This document shows positions 48,101-60,702 of a DNA stretch of 64,000 bases, one piece after another; within the stretch, counting starts at the first letter, position 1; each line of letters begins with the position of its first letter. Source of the stretch: Mya arenaria (lineage: Eukaryota > Mollusca > Bivalvia > Myida > Myidae); the NCBI RefSeq assembly GCF_026914265.1, contig NC_069134.1:12629758-12693757 (forward strand), read 5' to 3'. Both the position numbers and the translations under genes were made by a program. The notes under the pieces are model-generated. The model saw only the letters and a list, made by a program, of their open reading frames with translations, was not told where the DNA came from and made no database searches.

Positions 48101-51100
48101 TTCAACCATTGTCAGGAGCGTAGAGGGACATATTGTATAGTCACAGAGTAAACACAGCAGCCATAATGGTAGAACTCGTTACAAGCTGGCTCCTATTTCA
48201 CCAAACACTCTTATCCAAAACTCAAGAGCGTTTTAAAAACATTTTGAAATATTAATAGCCATCATTTCAATCATGCTTGCTCTGAGATTGTTTGAAAATA
48301 TTCATTTCCTTTACCGATCTTGTTAAAGTAGTTTGTTGCTAGCAAATGCTGAAATAATTATTTAATCAAAACGTTCAATAGGACCAACATAAAATGTTTT
48401 GACAACAAATCAAATGTTTGATTAGTTGAAATTTCTCTACCATCATTTCGATATTTCAATATGAAACAATTTGTGAAGTTTTGTCAGTGAATAGAGTTTA
48501 CGTTTGCTAATTAGAGCTGTGTAAATGTTATCCAACAAAATATAACACGTGTGTAAATTAGTGGCTTTTACTGAAAATAATTGATATACACTCCGTATCT
48601 GGTTCCGACAACGACAAGAACGTTCGCAGGTGTCAGCCACTCAAAATACATTCGTGTATTTCATTATTAAATTGAGTTTAATTGTATAAATTAACAAAGA
48701 GCGATACAGAAATGTGAGTTTTACACCTTTTCACTTTTGGTCATTAAGTTTTCTCGCAAATACAGAAATAATTAAAATTACTGCATGCCAATACCAGTAT
48801 TTGTCTGAAATTAATAATTTGGTAAAACCATTAATTGAAAGAAATCATCATTATTTCTAATTTCAACTTAATCACGAACAGGAGAGTGTTAATCTTATTC
48901 AACTTTAACAGCCGCCTTTCACAGGGTTTGCACACACAGTCCACAGTCGCCCTGCAAAAACGCAACCCTTATGTTTGTAGTCCAGGTACCACCTACGCGA
49001 ACACCATGGTAAACCACACGAATTCAGAACTTGCACGCATGCATGCACGCAAATCTTACTGGAAAGCGGAAACAGTCTTAGTAATAAAAGAAATGGCCTC
49101 AACTTCAACCGCCTGGTGAATAGGCATGGATAGGTAATGGTCGCAATGATAATACGCACTGCTAAATCCATTCCTGGGCAACAGTGGCACATTTTGCAAA
49201 AGGCAGTCAAACTTGGCCATGATTTGATTTTAAGGCCAATGTGTCATATGTCACTGTTGCACGGACTACATAAACACTACATTGTACTTCATGATAATAC
49301 GAAGAATAACTTTACAGTGGTTGATGGAACTTGGAACACCAGCAAATGGCCGCTAGTTTTATTTTATAGTCTCTATGTCCAGATGCTTCATTTCTTTTTT
49401 CACATATTTAATTAAGCATACTTGCTGGTACAATTGACAGTTTAATTTGTTTTACCTTAAGTCATAAACCGTTAATTCACTTGTGATCAAATGCATTGCC
49501 AAAAGCATGCACAGCCCGCCAAGACAAACACACCTGTACAATTTATAAGCGTATTTTTGTGCTATTTTGTGCAAATTATCATAATGCATGTTATTTTAAG
49601 GCAAGCTGTTCTGGATGTGAACACACTTTGCTTGTCGTCCAGATTCTGTTTGGATAACATTTTGATTCCCACACTAAATCTCGGCCCACACCGGACCGTT
49701 TTCATTGCAGAGCAAATTTTGACAGTACTTGCTATAGATTGTCAACGAGGAAATAGGATAATGGCTGAAACTGGATACAGCACTTTTTAGTTCCTATATA
49801 AACACACTTGACACTTAAATAGTGAATCTTATTCAAGGAAGCTCGTTTTCCACTTTATTAAAATTTTCTTACCCCGTCGCGAATCTTATTTTAAGAAATT
49901 TACAAGCCATTCATTGAGTTGAAGATGGTACAAAGTAAATGCACGTGGCTCAAACAGAACCCGGCATGAGCTTTTACAAAGCGAACACACTTAAAATGGA
50001 TAGTATGTTTTCATTTGTGGTAAGGGCGAAATATAAATATTTATCTTTCTTCTGTTGACATTTTAAACAGAGGGAAAGGAAAAATATTGAAACCTTTAGC
50101 AAATAAACTTAGGTAAATTGGTGGGGAATATCAAATTTTAATTGACAGCGTACCAATACAAAACAACAACATTATTTATCAAAAGCTGTCAAATTCCATT
50201 TTGAATAACACCTAAGCAAAATACTATTATTGTATTTTGATTCTTAATAGAATGATCAAAAGTTGACATTTTACTTTCATTGAAAGAAGAATATACTGGG
50301 GCGTAATAAAAAGCTGCCATGTGGTATTCACTGAAATTCTATTTTCTTGTACAAGCCGTGCCTTTAACGCTGCCTTGTGCAAGCCGAAATGACTTAAACT
50401 GTATTGTTATATATCGAATATGAATTGACAGTCAGTACGTGCACGCAAAACAAATATACCCAGCATATAAGAAGCCTGTTTCCTGTGAACTGTAAGTGGC
50501 TATTCCAATGTCATAGCCCTAATATATATCAACAAACTAGATGTTTCAGATCACAAACCCAAGAGCCTGAGGTGTTATTTTCGCTTACCAATCCAAGGCG
50601 GTAACCCCATTTCCTGATAGCTTTAGTTCACTGTTAATGGTATATAAGTATAATATTGTTATCTCGAGGTGCTGTGTGTCACTATTCTGTTAGGATAACA
50701 GTTACTTTTTTGGCTGTTTGACAAGTCCATGTTTTCAATGTATTGCTCTCTTTGCAGTGTTGAGCATTTATACTACAATTACGAATCTTCCGTATAATAA
50801 ATACACATTTTAACACCAGTCACTTTCGGAACGTGGATTCGAACCCATAACTTTTTGGTGGTATATATTCCTTTTATTTAAAGAACATTTTAATATTTTT
50901 ACCTCACAAAATAGCACATGTTTCCTACTAAAAAGACATTTTATTTTACCTTTTTGTATGAGAATGGGTTGAAAATGTGACCTTATAAACGCGTGTCCTT
51001 GTTTAAACATGCCAATACACATACTAATTGGCTGATAATTATCTGGTGACAACCATTTTTCTTCATTTTGAACATGGTTAGAGCTGTAGTTTCAAAACTG

Positions 51101-51199
51101 AAAGTTTTATTTTGTCTATTGATGTTTCATCTTAACTACCTAAGACATTGACCTTATAATGAAGTATGTACATGTATACACATGTTAGAGATATTTTGG
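45131..51199. other. 6-kb gene-free stretch
   Basis: No gene is supported; all open frames are short and lack domains. A repeat-like block at about 47398-47474 ('cattccgacccgagcgtagg', 'ttttgcggaaacgagg') and a GC-richer patch at 48040-48125 ('cccgggaccgccggg') stand out from AT-rich surroundings. Both look like dispersed-repeat pieces, not exons, but the second is open in one frame on each strand for about 30 codons. Confidence 0.45.
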
Positions 51200-51545
51200 C
51201 CGGGAGTCAAGTTATTAAGGATGAACTAGAATAAGAAATGATGTGAAAAAACAACAACAAAACTTTCATGCTAAAGACAATTAATGAACTCGAATACAAT
51301 ATATTGTTCATCTTTTCGTGGCCAATATGCCCACTAAGTTTGAGGTCCCTGGGACTGACTGAACGGTTTTTCAGCTCAGAGTCACCACGACCTTGACCCA
51401 CTGATCTCAAAATAAATAGGGTTAATCTGTTGTCAATGACCAACCTGCCTAAGTTTGAGGTCACTGGACCTAAGCTCAACTACAAGTTACTGATCGGACA
51501 CCATTGGGACAGACAGACGGACGGAATACTATATGCCGATCTCCG
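51200..51545. repeat. Bivalve-type dispersed repeat
   Basis: It contains 'aagtttgaggtccctggga', 'cacgaccttgaccc', 'aagtttgaggtcactggac' and the end motif 'gacagacagacggacgg'. The same vocabulary appears in the tandem families at 57155-58262, so it is probably a diverged relative with two units. Confidence 0.6.
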
Positions 51546-52419
51546 GGTGCATACACACATAAAACTATCTCAGAAAAAAATGCCAAAATGTGAAAACCAG
51601 AAACTTTAACGTTAAAGTGTAAGCAAATTTTTTTGTTGTCAAAACAAAGTCATGTTCTAAATGTCATTCTACCTACGTTCAAGCTGGTTTACCATTACGC
51701 AATCTATCAAACTTAGATTCGTTGTAGAATTTCAGGATTTGATACTCTTACCAATCAAAGTTGCACAAATCTAAGAAATCTTCTGTCTCTTATAATAGCC
51801 GTGGTACCATTTACATTTGTTTCGTAAGTCCGCAGTATAAATTGAAATCAGAATATGACTTTTGGGGGATTTAAATACACTTTGTGCACAAAATACATAA
51901 TTGATGTTCAATAAATAAAAGGTACTCGCCATGTATCTGCCATGCTTCGCAGGGTCACACAAATCATGAGGTTTTGTAAATTTGGCTGTTTGACCACCTT
52001 TTTAAACGGAAATGACCTATAAATATAATTAAGCTTCATATCCCACCGATCGGCAACACCTTGAGCTAATTATTTACAGACAAACATTCTGACTAAGTTG
52101 CATGAAGTTTGAGTAGAAAATGTAGCTACAAATTGTTTTAAATATCTTATCTAGTGATCCATGTTGCTATCCCGAATTGACCCATAATCGAACGTATTAC
52201 CTTCAAAAACGTTGTGTAATGTTATATATGCTTGATTTAACAAAAAAAAACCACAAAAAAACACCCATTCTTACCAACGTACGTAATCATTGTGTAGAAA
52301 TGGGGTCTAAGTAGTGTTTTACAGTTTAAAACCTTAATTTCACACACTTTCGGGCCAAGTTACAGGAGTATTGCTGAGAAAATGTGGCCCTAAGAATGTT
52401 AATATATAACTTATACAGT
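51546..52419. other. Intergenic, nothing recognised
   Basis: About 870 bp with no supported feature. Confidence 0.5.
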
Positions 52420-52892
52420 GTGTGTATACCACGTGATAAATAACGTCATAAATGCTACGTCGGAAGGCAACATTTTACTTCGAATGATGACTTTAAACAA
52501 CTTTTCTATTTCATTCCCATTTAAATGAAACAAAGGGCAGTCTATGCTGCTTTAAGAGCCCGCCTTCGTTTTATTACCGGGGTTTGACACGGTGAATAGT
52601 TTTCCCAAAGACTTCGACAAACCTGTATCCAAAATAATGTTTTGACAGTTCTCCATCAGGCGGCGGTTTTGTGAAAAGGTTTTTCGAAGTGGTTTAAGAA
52701 ATGAAACTCAATCAAACTCTTGTAAATGACCGATGGCGGTGGAATATAATCGGCGTAGACTGAGCCATGTTTCATTTAAAATGGCGAATAAATAGTGAAA
52801 TTATCTTGGTTTAAAGTCTTCATTTTGAAGCAAAATACTGCCTTCCGAATGAGCATTTATGACGCAATTTATCACGTGGTATACATACACTG
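52420..52892. mobile_element. 470-bp TIR element with CACGTGATAAAT ends
   Basis: The inverted ends are about 80 bp. The left reads (C)AGTGTGTGTATACC and CACGTGATAAAT from 52420. The right end on the opposite strand reads CCAGTGTATGTATACC and CACGTGATAAAT. Similarity continues through 'gcgtcataaatgct', 'cggaaggca' and 'gactttaaac'. Both sides abut TA, as expected for a TA target site. There is no transposase frame. It is a non-autonomous DNA element. Confidence 0.8.
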
Positions 52893-53139
52893 GTATAATT
52901 CAAGAGGTTTCTAGCATTTGATTGTGTGAACTTCTTTTTGGACGGACATGGCCCTAATATATGAATCAAACATGACCATACACCTACACAGGGCTTTATA
53001 GAGACTGGGCTGAAAACTTAAGACTGTATAGTTTTAAACCCAGCCCCCCAAAAAAACAACAACAACAAAACAAACAACAAGACGCCAATGCGGCAATGCC
53101 GCATTAAAGCCGGATTTTTTATTTGACGATGCAATTGTG
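52893..53139. other. Spacer with simple sequence
   Basis: It contains an A/C-rich stretch (aaaacaacaacaacaaaac) at about 53048-53080 and no gene. Confidence 0.5.
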
Positions 53140-55330
53140 CTTACTTAGGATTTGAGCTAGTGACCTAGTATTTTCAACCAAAAAGACCCATATTTATACT
53201 TATCGGAGATAGCGTTCATACAAATAACCTGATCAACAGACACTATTCCATTTGTGTGAGGAAAAATGAACATTTTATAAACACATCAGCTTTTCCAATA
53301 AGATCTGTCCCAGAGACCTAGTTTTTGACCCTAGGTGACACACTTTATCATCTAAGATTTCATGTACACAAATATTTTTAAAATATTTTTTGAAATTCAT
53401 GACTGGTATGTGTGTTTATAAAATAGCAACTGAATTTAGTTGTTAACTGATATTGATAGGTTTGGTAAGCATAATTTTTTATTACATCGGGAAAATATTT
53501 TCTAAGATTTGACCTAGTGAGCTAGTTTTTGATCTGAGGTGACCTATATTCACAAATGTTTAAGACAACATGTCGACAAATATTCTGACCAAGTTTCATA
53601 AAGATTTGACAAAAAATAATATTTTTATGACCGTGGAATTCTTTTTTGACCGACATAAAAAATAAGCAAGATATTATGCACACCAATATTCTGACCAAGT
53701 TTCATAAAGATATGAAAAAAAAAGTTATGTAAAGATTTGACAAAAAATAATAAATTTTTATGACTGTGAAATTCTTTCTCCTAAGATTTGACCTTGTGAC
53801 ATAGATTTTGACCGGGGATGACCCATATTAAAGACTTTCAAGATATTATGCAGACAAATATTCTGACCCAAGTTTCATAAAGATTTGACAAAAATAGTTT
53901 AATTTATGACGTGGAAAGATTTTCCTAAGATTTGACCAAGTGACCTAGAATTTGACCCGAGATGACCGATATAAAACATAAGAAAAATATTATGCACATA
54001 AATATTCTGACCAAGTTTAATCAAGATATGAAAAAATGTGGAGATATTTTTACTAAGATTTGACCTAGTGACCTAGATTTTGACCCGGTTTGACACATAT
54101 TAAAAAATATGCAATATATAATGCAAACAAGCATTCAGACTATGTTTCATCAAGATTTGATAAAAAATGTTGATTTTATTACCGTGAAATATTTCTTCTA
54201 AAGATTTGACCTAGTGAACTAGTTTTTGACCCAAGATGACCCATATTCATATATATATTATAGATAACATGCCGACAAATAGTCGGACCAAGTATGCACA
54301 CAAATATTCTGACCAAGTTTAATCAAGATATGAAAAAAATGTGGAGATATTTTTACTAAGATTTGACCTAGTGACCTAGATTTTGACCCGGTTTGACACA
54401 TATTAAAAAGTATGCAATATATAATGCAGACAAGCATTCAGACTATGTTTCATCAAGATTTGATAAAAATTGTTGATTTTATTACCGTGAAATATTTCTT
54501 CTAAAGATTTGACCTAGTGAACTAGTTTTTGACCCGAGATGACCCATATTCATATATATATTATAGATAACATGCCGACAAATAGTCGGACCAAGTATGC
54601 ACACAAATATTCTGACCAAGTTTAATCAAGATATGAAAAAAATGTGGAGATATTTTTACTAAGATTTGACCTAGTGACCTAGATTTTGACCCGGTTTGAC
54701 ACATATTAAAAAGTATGCAATATATAATGCAGACAAGCATTCAGACTATGTTTCATCAAGATTTGATAAAAATTGTTGATTTTATTACCGTGAAATATTT
54801 CTTCTAAAGATTTGACCTAGTGAACTAGTTTTTGACCCGAGATGACCCATATTCATATATATTCTAGATAACATGCCGACAAATAGTCTGACCAAGTTTG
54901 ATAACCATTGGATAAAAACTTGGATTTTATTAAATAAAATGAAAACTTTAACGCAGAATTGTTAACGCCCGCCCGCCATTCTATAACCCGTAATTTTTCG
55001 ATGAAATATCCGGCTAAAAAATAACGCTTCATATATATCGTCAATATCAAGTGGTTTTTAAAAAATATGACCTAGTGACCTACTTTTTGACCTGACATAA
55101 TCAATAATCGATACTGATATATATTTCATAGTGGCACATATTCTGACCAATGCGGCTTCAGTTTTGTTTTTGAATATTTACAGAATGAGCTATTTTAACA
55201 TGACATGGCCTTTAAATAAAATTGACAAAAGTGTGTACACACATACTGGCCAAATTTCATAATATTGGGTTGAAAACGACTTAACTTGAAACCTTTCAGA
55301 CACATTAATTCTCCCCTTGACCTTTACTGA
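53140..55330. repeat. Tandem family with 'gacctagtgacctag' units
   Basis: Irregular units are marked by 'tttgacctagtgacctag', 'tttgacccgagatgaccc', 'ctgaccaagttt' and 'aaagatttga'. Within it, about 54000-54900 holds three nearly identical copies of a 302-303 bp segment: 'ccaagtttaatcaagatatg' recurs at 54011, 54313 and 54616. This shows a recent local amplification inside an older, diverged array. Confidence 0.9.
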
Positions 55331-56229
55331 GACAAAGAAGGCAACATTCTGCAAACAATGACTTTTTTTAATATAAATTTTCATCAAAATGAAGCACCTG
55401 CAAGACGGATAAAATCAACATAACACCAGTCTCACCCCTGACGCGTACAAATTTGCACAGGAAATTATACACGATAAAGGCTTTCTTAAATAGTCATAGG
55501 CAATTATTCCTCATAAAAGATTACAGAAGATTAAGGTGCAGGCAACACAGATGTACAAATCACATGGTTTAACTAATTTTAAAAATATTTTAATTACAAT
55601 TTTAAATACGAAATTTATATTCCAATCCATTACATTTTTCAATCAATATCACAGAAAGTGCATAGCAGCTATGATTAAGCCAACAGCCATATTTACCAAA
55701 CTAAACACATGTTTGCATAGACTTGGGTTTTTTACTTCAGTAACGCCCCTTTTATTATGAATTATCGGAGTTTTTGAGTTAATCTAAACACTGTTTTAGT
55801 ACAGTGTAATTGATGCATTATACAGAATATAATGCTAAAATAATAATCTACAGTCCAATCAATGTTATACAGGGGTGTATATACATGTGTGCTTAAAATA
55901 AGCATTTTTAATGAAAATGTACACAACTATGCATTAAATTTATTGAAAGCAATACCCCACCTGGACTTCTGGTATTATTTGTTGTGGTTATGTTCCTTTT
56001 ATTTGTATTTTGTTTTCAAACAATATGTTCAACCAATTTCAATTGTTTATATTCACTGCAATACAAAACTAAAGTTGAATTAGGCCTCTTAAAGCATTAT
56101 TATTATGGTACTATTACCTAAGGCAACAAGAGCACCGCGAAACGGAGCATTATACGCCCGAGGAAGATTCGGCTTGAGGTCTTTAATAAACATTTAGGTT
56201 ATGCTAGTATACTGCTTACTAGGTGTGAA
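55331..56229. other. Intergenic, nothing recognised
   Basis: About 900 bp of AT-rich sequence. The open frames at 55536-55760 and 55862-56083 have no domain and are rich in codons expected from AT bias. Confidence 0.5.
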
Positions 56230-56790
56230 GTGTTTACAACAAAGGCTTAAACTTCCAATATTGAAACGGAATTGCTAACGCCCCCCAGTGAAATTAGCCT
56301 TTGGGGTACGGACCTGGAAAGCATGCTTGACAAATCCTTTTAATGTAGAGATGATTTGTATAAAGTTATTTGAAAATTGCTTTAGTAGTAACCCAGTTAT
56401 GGCCTGGACATGGAATTGCTAACGTCCCCCCCATGGTGATTCTAGTGTTTGAGGTATGGACCTGGAAATTGCGCGCGACACATCCTTTTAATGTAATGAT
56501 GCTTTGTATAAAGTTATTTGAAAATGACTTTATTAGTGACCAAGTTGTGGCCCGGACACGGATTTGCTAACGCACCCCCATGGTGATTCTAGTCTTTGAG
56601 GTATGGACCTGGAAATTGCGCGCGACACATCCTTTTAATGTAGTGATGATTTGTATAAAGTTATTTGAAAATCGCTTTATTAGTTACCAAGTTATTGCCC
56701 GGACACGGAATTGCTAACGGACGGACAGACGGACAGACGATGTAGGCCATAACATAATACGACCCTTCAGGCGTATAAAAAACTGTTAAT
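56230..56790. repeat. Tandem repeat of about 145 bp
   Basis: 'gaattgctaacg' recurs near 56269, 56412, 56560 and 56708. Each unit contains 'ctggaaattgcgcgcgacac', 'ccttttaatgta' and 'tttgtataaagttatttgaa'. The block closes with 'acggacggacagacggacag', the same kind of end signature as the next family. Confidence 0.9.
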
Positions 56791-57154
56791 CAAAATGACA
56801 ATTTTGTCCCAAAGGATGTTGACACAACTGGAAGATATGACTTAAAACGAACATTCAAATGTTGACAACTTCTACTGTAAGCTTATGTCTTACTTTTTAT
56901 GTTGTGAAACCGATCAGCCCCTGTATTCAACAGATTAAGTCAAGGATAAAACACTACATGAGGACATGAGTTGAAATCCAGCTGACAACATATTTTGTTT
57001 CTAATTTCATTTTTTTGTTGACTTTTATTCTTTATCCTTTAGGGATACATTTATTGGAAGTTTGTTAAATGGTAGAGAGCGCCATACTTTCAGGATTATA
57101 TGGACCGAAATGACAGATGATTTGTCAATGACATTGGATGCTGTTGAGGCAGTT
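56791..57154. other. Spacer between tandem families
   Basis: About 360 bp of unique AT-rich sequence with nothing recognised. Confidence 0.5.
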
Positions 57155-58262
57155 TTAAAATTTGACCATTCAAAGTGTGAGAATAGAGTGTGTTATGACC
57201 ATGACCTTTGACCTCAAAATTCATAGGAGTCATCAGCTGGTCACCAAAAACCTAAATGTCAAGTTTGAGGGCCATGGGTGCAGGCATTGTCAAGTTATCA
57301 CAGAGACAAGCTTTTTTTCTATCAAGGTTACTGTGACTTTGACCTTTGACCAGATGACCCCTTAAATTATAAGGGGTCATCTACAGGTCAGACGCAACCC
57401 CAAGTCAAGTTTGAGGACCATGGGTGCAGGCATTGTCGAGTTATCACTCGAACAACATTTTCGCATTCAAGGTCACTTTGACCTTGACCTTTGAGCCGAT
57501 GACTCCTAAAATCAATAAAGGACATCTACTGGTCAGGCCCAACTTTCATATCAAGTTTGATGATCATAGGTTCAGGCATTGTCAAGATATCACTGGGAAA
57601 AGATTTGTTTAATTTTTTCTGTTAAAGGTTACTGTGACCTTGACCTTTGGCCCGCTGACCCCAATGTCAATAGGGGACAACAACTGGTCAGGCCCATCCT
57701 TCATGTTAAGTTTGATGACCATAGGTCCAGGAATTGTCGAGTTTGCTTTCAAGGTCACTGTGACCTTGACCTTTGACCCCTAAAATCAATAGGGGTCATC
57801 TACTGGTCAGGCCCAACATCCAAGTCAAGTTTGAGGGCTATGGGTGCAGGCATTGTTGAGTTATCACTCGGATAACCTTTCATCATTTAAAGTCACTGTG
57901 ACCTTGACCTTTGGCCTGATGACCCCCAAAATCAATAAGGGACATTTACTGTTTAGGCCCAACCTCCGTATCAAGATTGATGACCATAGGTCCAGGCATT
58001 GTTGAGTTATCACTTGGACAATCTTTAAAGTTCTTTTACCATTAAAGGTCACTGTGACCCTGACCATTGACCCAATGAGCCCTAAAATCAATAGGGGTCA
58101 TCTACTGGTCAGGCCCAACATTCATGTCAAATTTGATGACCATACGTCCAGGGATTATTGAGTAATCACTCGGACAAGCTTTGGTCTACCGACGGACCTA
58201 CCGACTGACCGACCGACATGTGCAAAGCAATATAGCCCTCTTCTTCGAAGGGGGGCATAAAA
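57155..58262. repeat. 146-bp satellite with 'tgaccttgacctttgacc'
   Basis: About seven units, marked by 'caggcattgt' or a variant at 57281, 57427, 57573, 57728, 57847, 57993 and 58149 (mostly 146 bp apart). Each unit has 'tgaccttgacctttgacc', 'aatcaataggggtcatctac', 'tggtcaggcccaac' and 'tcaagtttgaggaccatggg'. The array ends with a 'gacggacctaccgactgacc' run and 'gccctcttcttcgaagg'. Short open frames inside it are artefacts. Confidence 0.95.
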
Positions 58263-59560
58263 ATGAAACTTTTTAAAAAATGTTTTGCATTAAATTTTAA
58301 ATGGAATTACTTCGACGTTGTCTCTAATGCCATTAAGAGCCGTTTGTTGCTTAGCTTTTTGATATTCATATTACCGCTATTTCACTTATTGAGAAACAAG
58401 TCAAGTTGCTAGGCTTGATTTCCTGGTTAGCTCAAACTGGATGTAAAGGACCAATTTCTTTCTACTAAAGGTAATCATTCAGGCTTGGCTGGTTCCTAAG
58501 CTCAAGGTATTTTCGTCGGTCCCGGTGAGTTCGAGCTAACGGGTTCGACAGTACCTGATATCACATGTACTAGTATATATGTGCTAAATGTACCAGTAAA
58601 CTTGGCTATATATTTTTTTCTTTAAACTGATCTAAAGAATACAAAGTTTGTTGTAAGATGGTGGCACAGACACAGTCACCTATGATGTACAGGATAGAAA
58701 AGCCCAAAAACATACAACATCATTCACAAATTGACCACAAAAATTCACAACCTCCAGCTGATAGGCATACACATAACATAAGTTAAGGTAGAACACTATC
58801 ACTTTATAATGTTAAAACATATGCCAAGCTGACGGCCAATAAAAGAAATAGATGTGTTCACATTTCAGTTCACATACAGAATAAAGTAAATAAGTGACAT
58901 GAAAAAAATAAACATTTAAATGTTTTAAAATTCATTTATGTCAGTATTTCCAATTAGAAGTCCTAATATAAATATTTTACAAACCAATTGAAACATTAAT
59001 AAATGGAAAATAATCATTATTGAAATTATATAAGTTCAATAGGAGGAATGAAAACAATAAGAGACACTGCAAAGGAACATTCATTGGAATTTGCATCCAC
59101 TATGCTGCTTGAATACATTAAACGCCATTAATCACTGAATAATAAGTATGTGTCAAGCCTTCTATCTGGTGTTAGGGCACTGAGAAAACTTCTAATTACC
59201 ACAATGCAACATGTGCTGGTTCCCATCATTAATGTTGGCAGTATCTTCCACTAATTATTAACCTTATTTTAACTGCATGCAATGATTATGATTTTATATT
59301 CAATTTTAACTTGTGGCAGATCTGTATTTGTATGAATGGTTCACACATGGTATTTAATGTTTGTCAAACATTATGCCGCCCGAGCCCCATGTTGTCAGGA
59401 AAAGTTGGACAATTGAATAAAATATGTTTGGACCAAAATGCCAGCTCATTTGTCTCATTTCACATTGGATGCCTATGGGGCAGTCTTAAGATTATGACCA
59501 ATGTAAATTCCAAATATAAGGATAGTAGGTCAAATTCTGAACTTAAATGATGACTGATAT
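58263..59560. other. Intergenic, nothing firm
   Basis: About 1.3 kb with no supported gene. A 42-codon frame starting at an ATG near 58657 is free of stops but shows no domain and no splice context. Confidence 0.45.
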
Positions 59561-60050
59561 TTGAAGATAAACATACATCCTAATGGCAACAAGGAACAAG
59601 TACATAATTATGACATAAATTTGATTGTGTCATTGGCTTTTAGATCTGATGACCCCCATTTCAATAGGGGTCACCTACTGGTCACTCCCAACCTCCATGC
59701 CAAGTTTGAGGGCCATGGGTGCAGGCATTGTCAAGTTATCACTTGGACAAGCTTTTCACATTCAAGGTCACTATGATATTGACCTTTGACCTGACCTCAA
59801 AATCAATATAGGTCACCTTCTGGTCACGCCCAGCCTCAATATCAAGTTTGAGGACCATGGGACAAGGCGTTGTCAGGTTATGTGTTCAATGTCACCGTGA
59901 CCTTGACCTTTGACCTCAAAATCAATAGGGGTCATCTATTGGTCATGCCCAACCTCCAAGTCAAGTTTTAGGCCAAAGGTTCATACATTGTTATCACTCA
60001 GACAACTAGTGGCTTTGGTCTACCGACATGAGCATAGGGGGTATAATAAT
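59561..60050. repeat. Second block of the 146-bp family
   Basis: About three diverged units with 'accttgacctttgacctc', 'aatcaataggggtcatctat' and 'gggtgcaggcattgtcaagt'. It belongs to the same family as 57155-58262 and ends with a shortened form of the same terminus. Confidence 0.9.
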
Positions 60051-60702
60051 TTGCTTACTTCTTAGTGATTTTCAAACACATTTACATTTAGTGCACACCA
60101 TATACATAAACTTTCCATTTTCATGTTTAAAATATTGCAAATCCTCTGAATTTCATTCAATTGATTTTGCTTCATTTATCTGATTTTTTTGCTACAAAGA
60201 TGACCCATTTTATGTCTAAGAGAGATAACTCTCTTCTAATATTAAAACAACCTATAATTCAGTTTCTGCTTTGCAATACCAAAACAGTATTTGCCCTAGG
60301 GGTTAGAGTGGGTACAATGAGTGAGATCTTGTAAAAGTTCTAAAAATAACATGTACATCTGATGCCAAACAAATATTTATTACCCAATACTAAAGTAACA
60401 AACAAAAAACTGCTCTTTTTTTCAAGCATTTTCACAAAGAGCTACACATGTCATGCATATACAACACATGTGCCTTGTACACATTACCAACAATTGTCAA
60501 TCCATTAGAGAGTAGTGGAATTCAAAAATCTAAGGATATTAACATAGTAGATTTCACTGATCAAATTTCTCAACCCTCAACATATATGAGTTTTTTTCTC
60601 TATAAATATCATCATTTTTTCTTTCAAATAACGATTATAAATCATCTGTATCTTTCAATAGCACTACTCAAATTTAATGATAAGCTGTTGTTTTCTACAC
60701 AA
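60051..60702. other. 3' flank of NDUFB7
   Basis: AT-rich sequence downstream of the NDUFB7 stop on the minus strand. An AATAAA on the minus strand at about 60375-60380 and an ATTAAA near 60673 are candidate polyadenylation signals. Confidence 0.45.

Noticed and set aside
48040..48125. GC-rich patch as a real exon
   Set aside because: It is open for about 30 codons on both strands, with weak splice sites and no recognisable domain.
49137..49415. 92-codon plus-strand frame
   Set aside because: There is no domain, low-complexity ends and an overlapping frame on the other strand.
58657..58785. 42-codon frame starting MVAQTQSP
   Set aside because: It is stop-free but short, with no homology I recognise and no splice or promoter context. 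It is within chance expectation.
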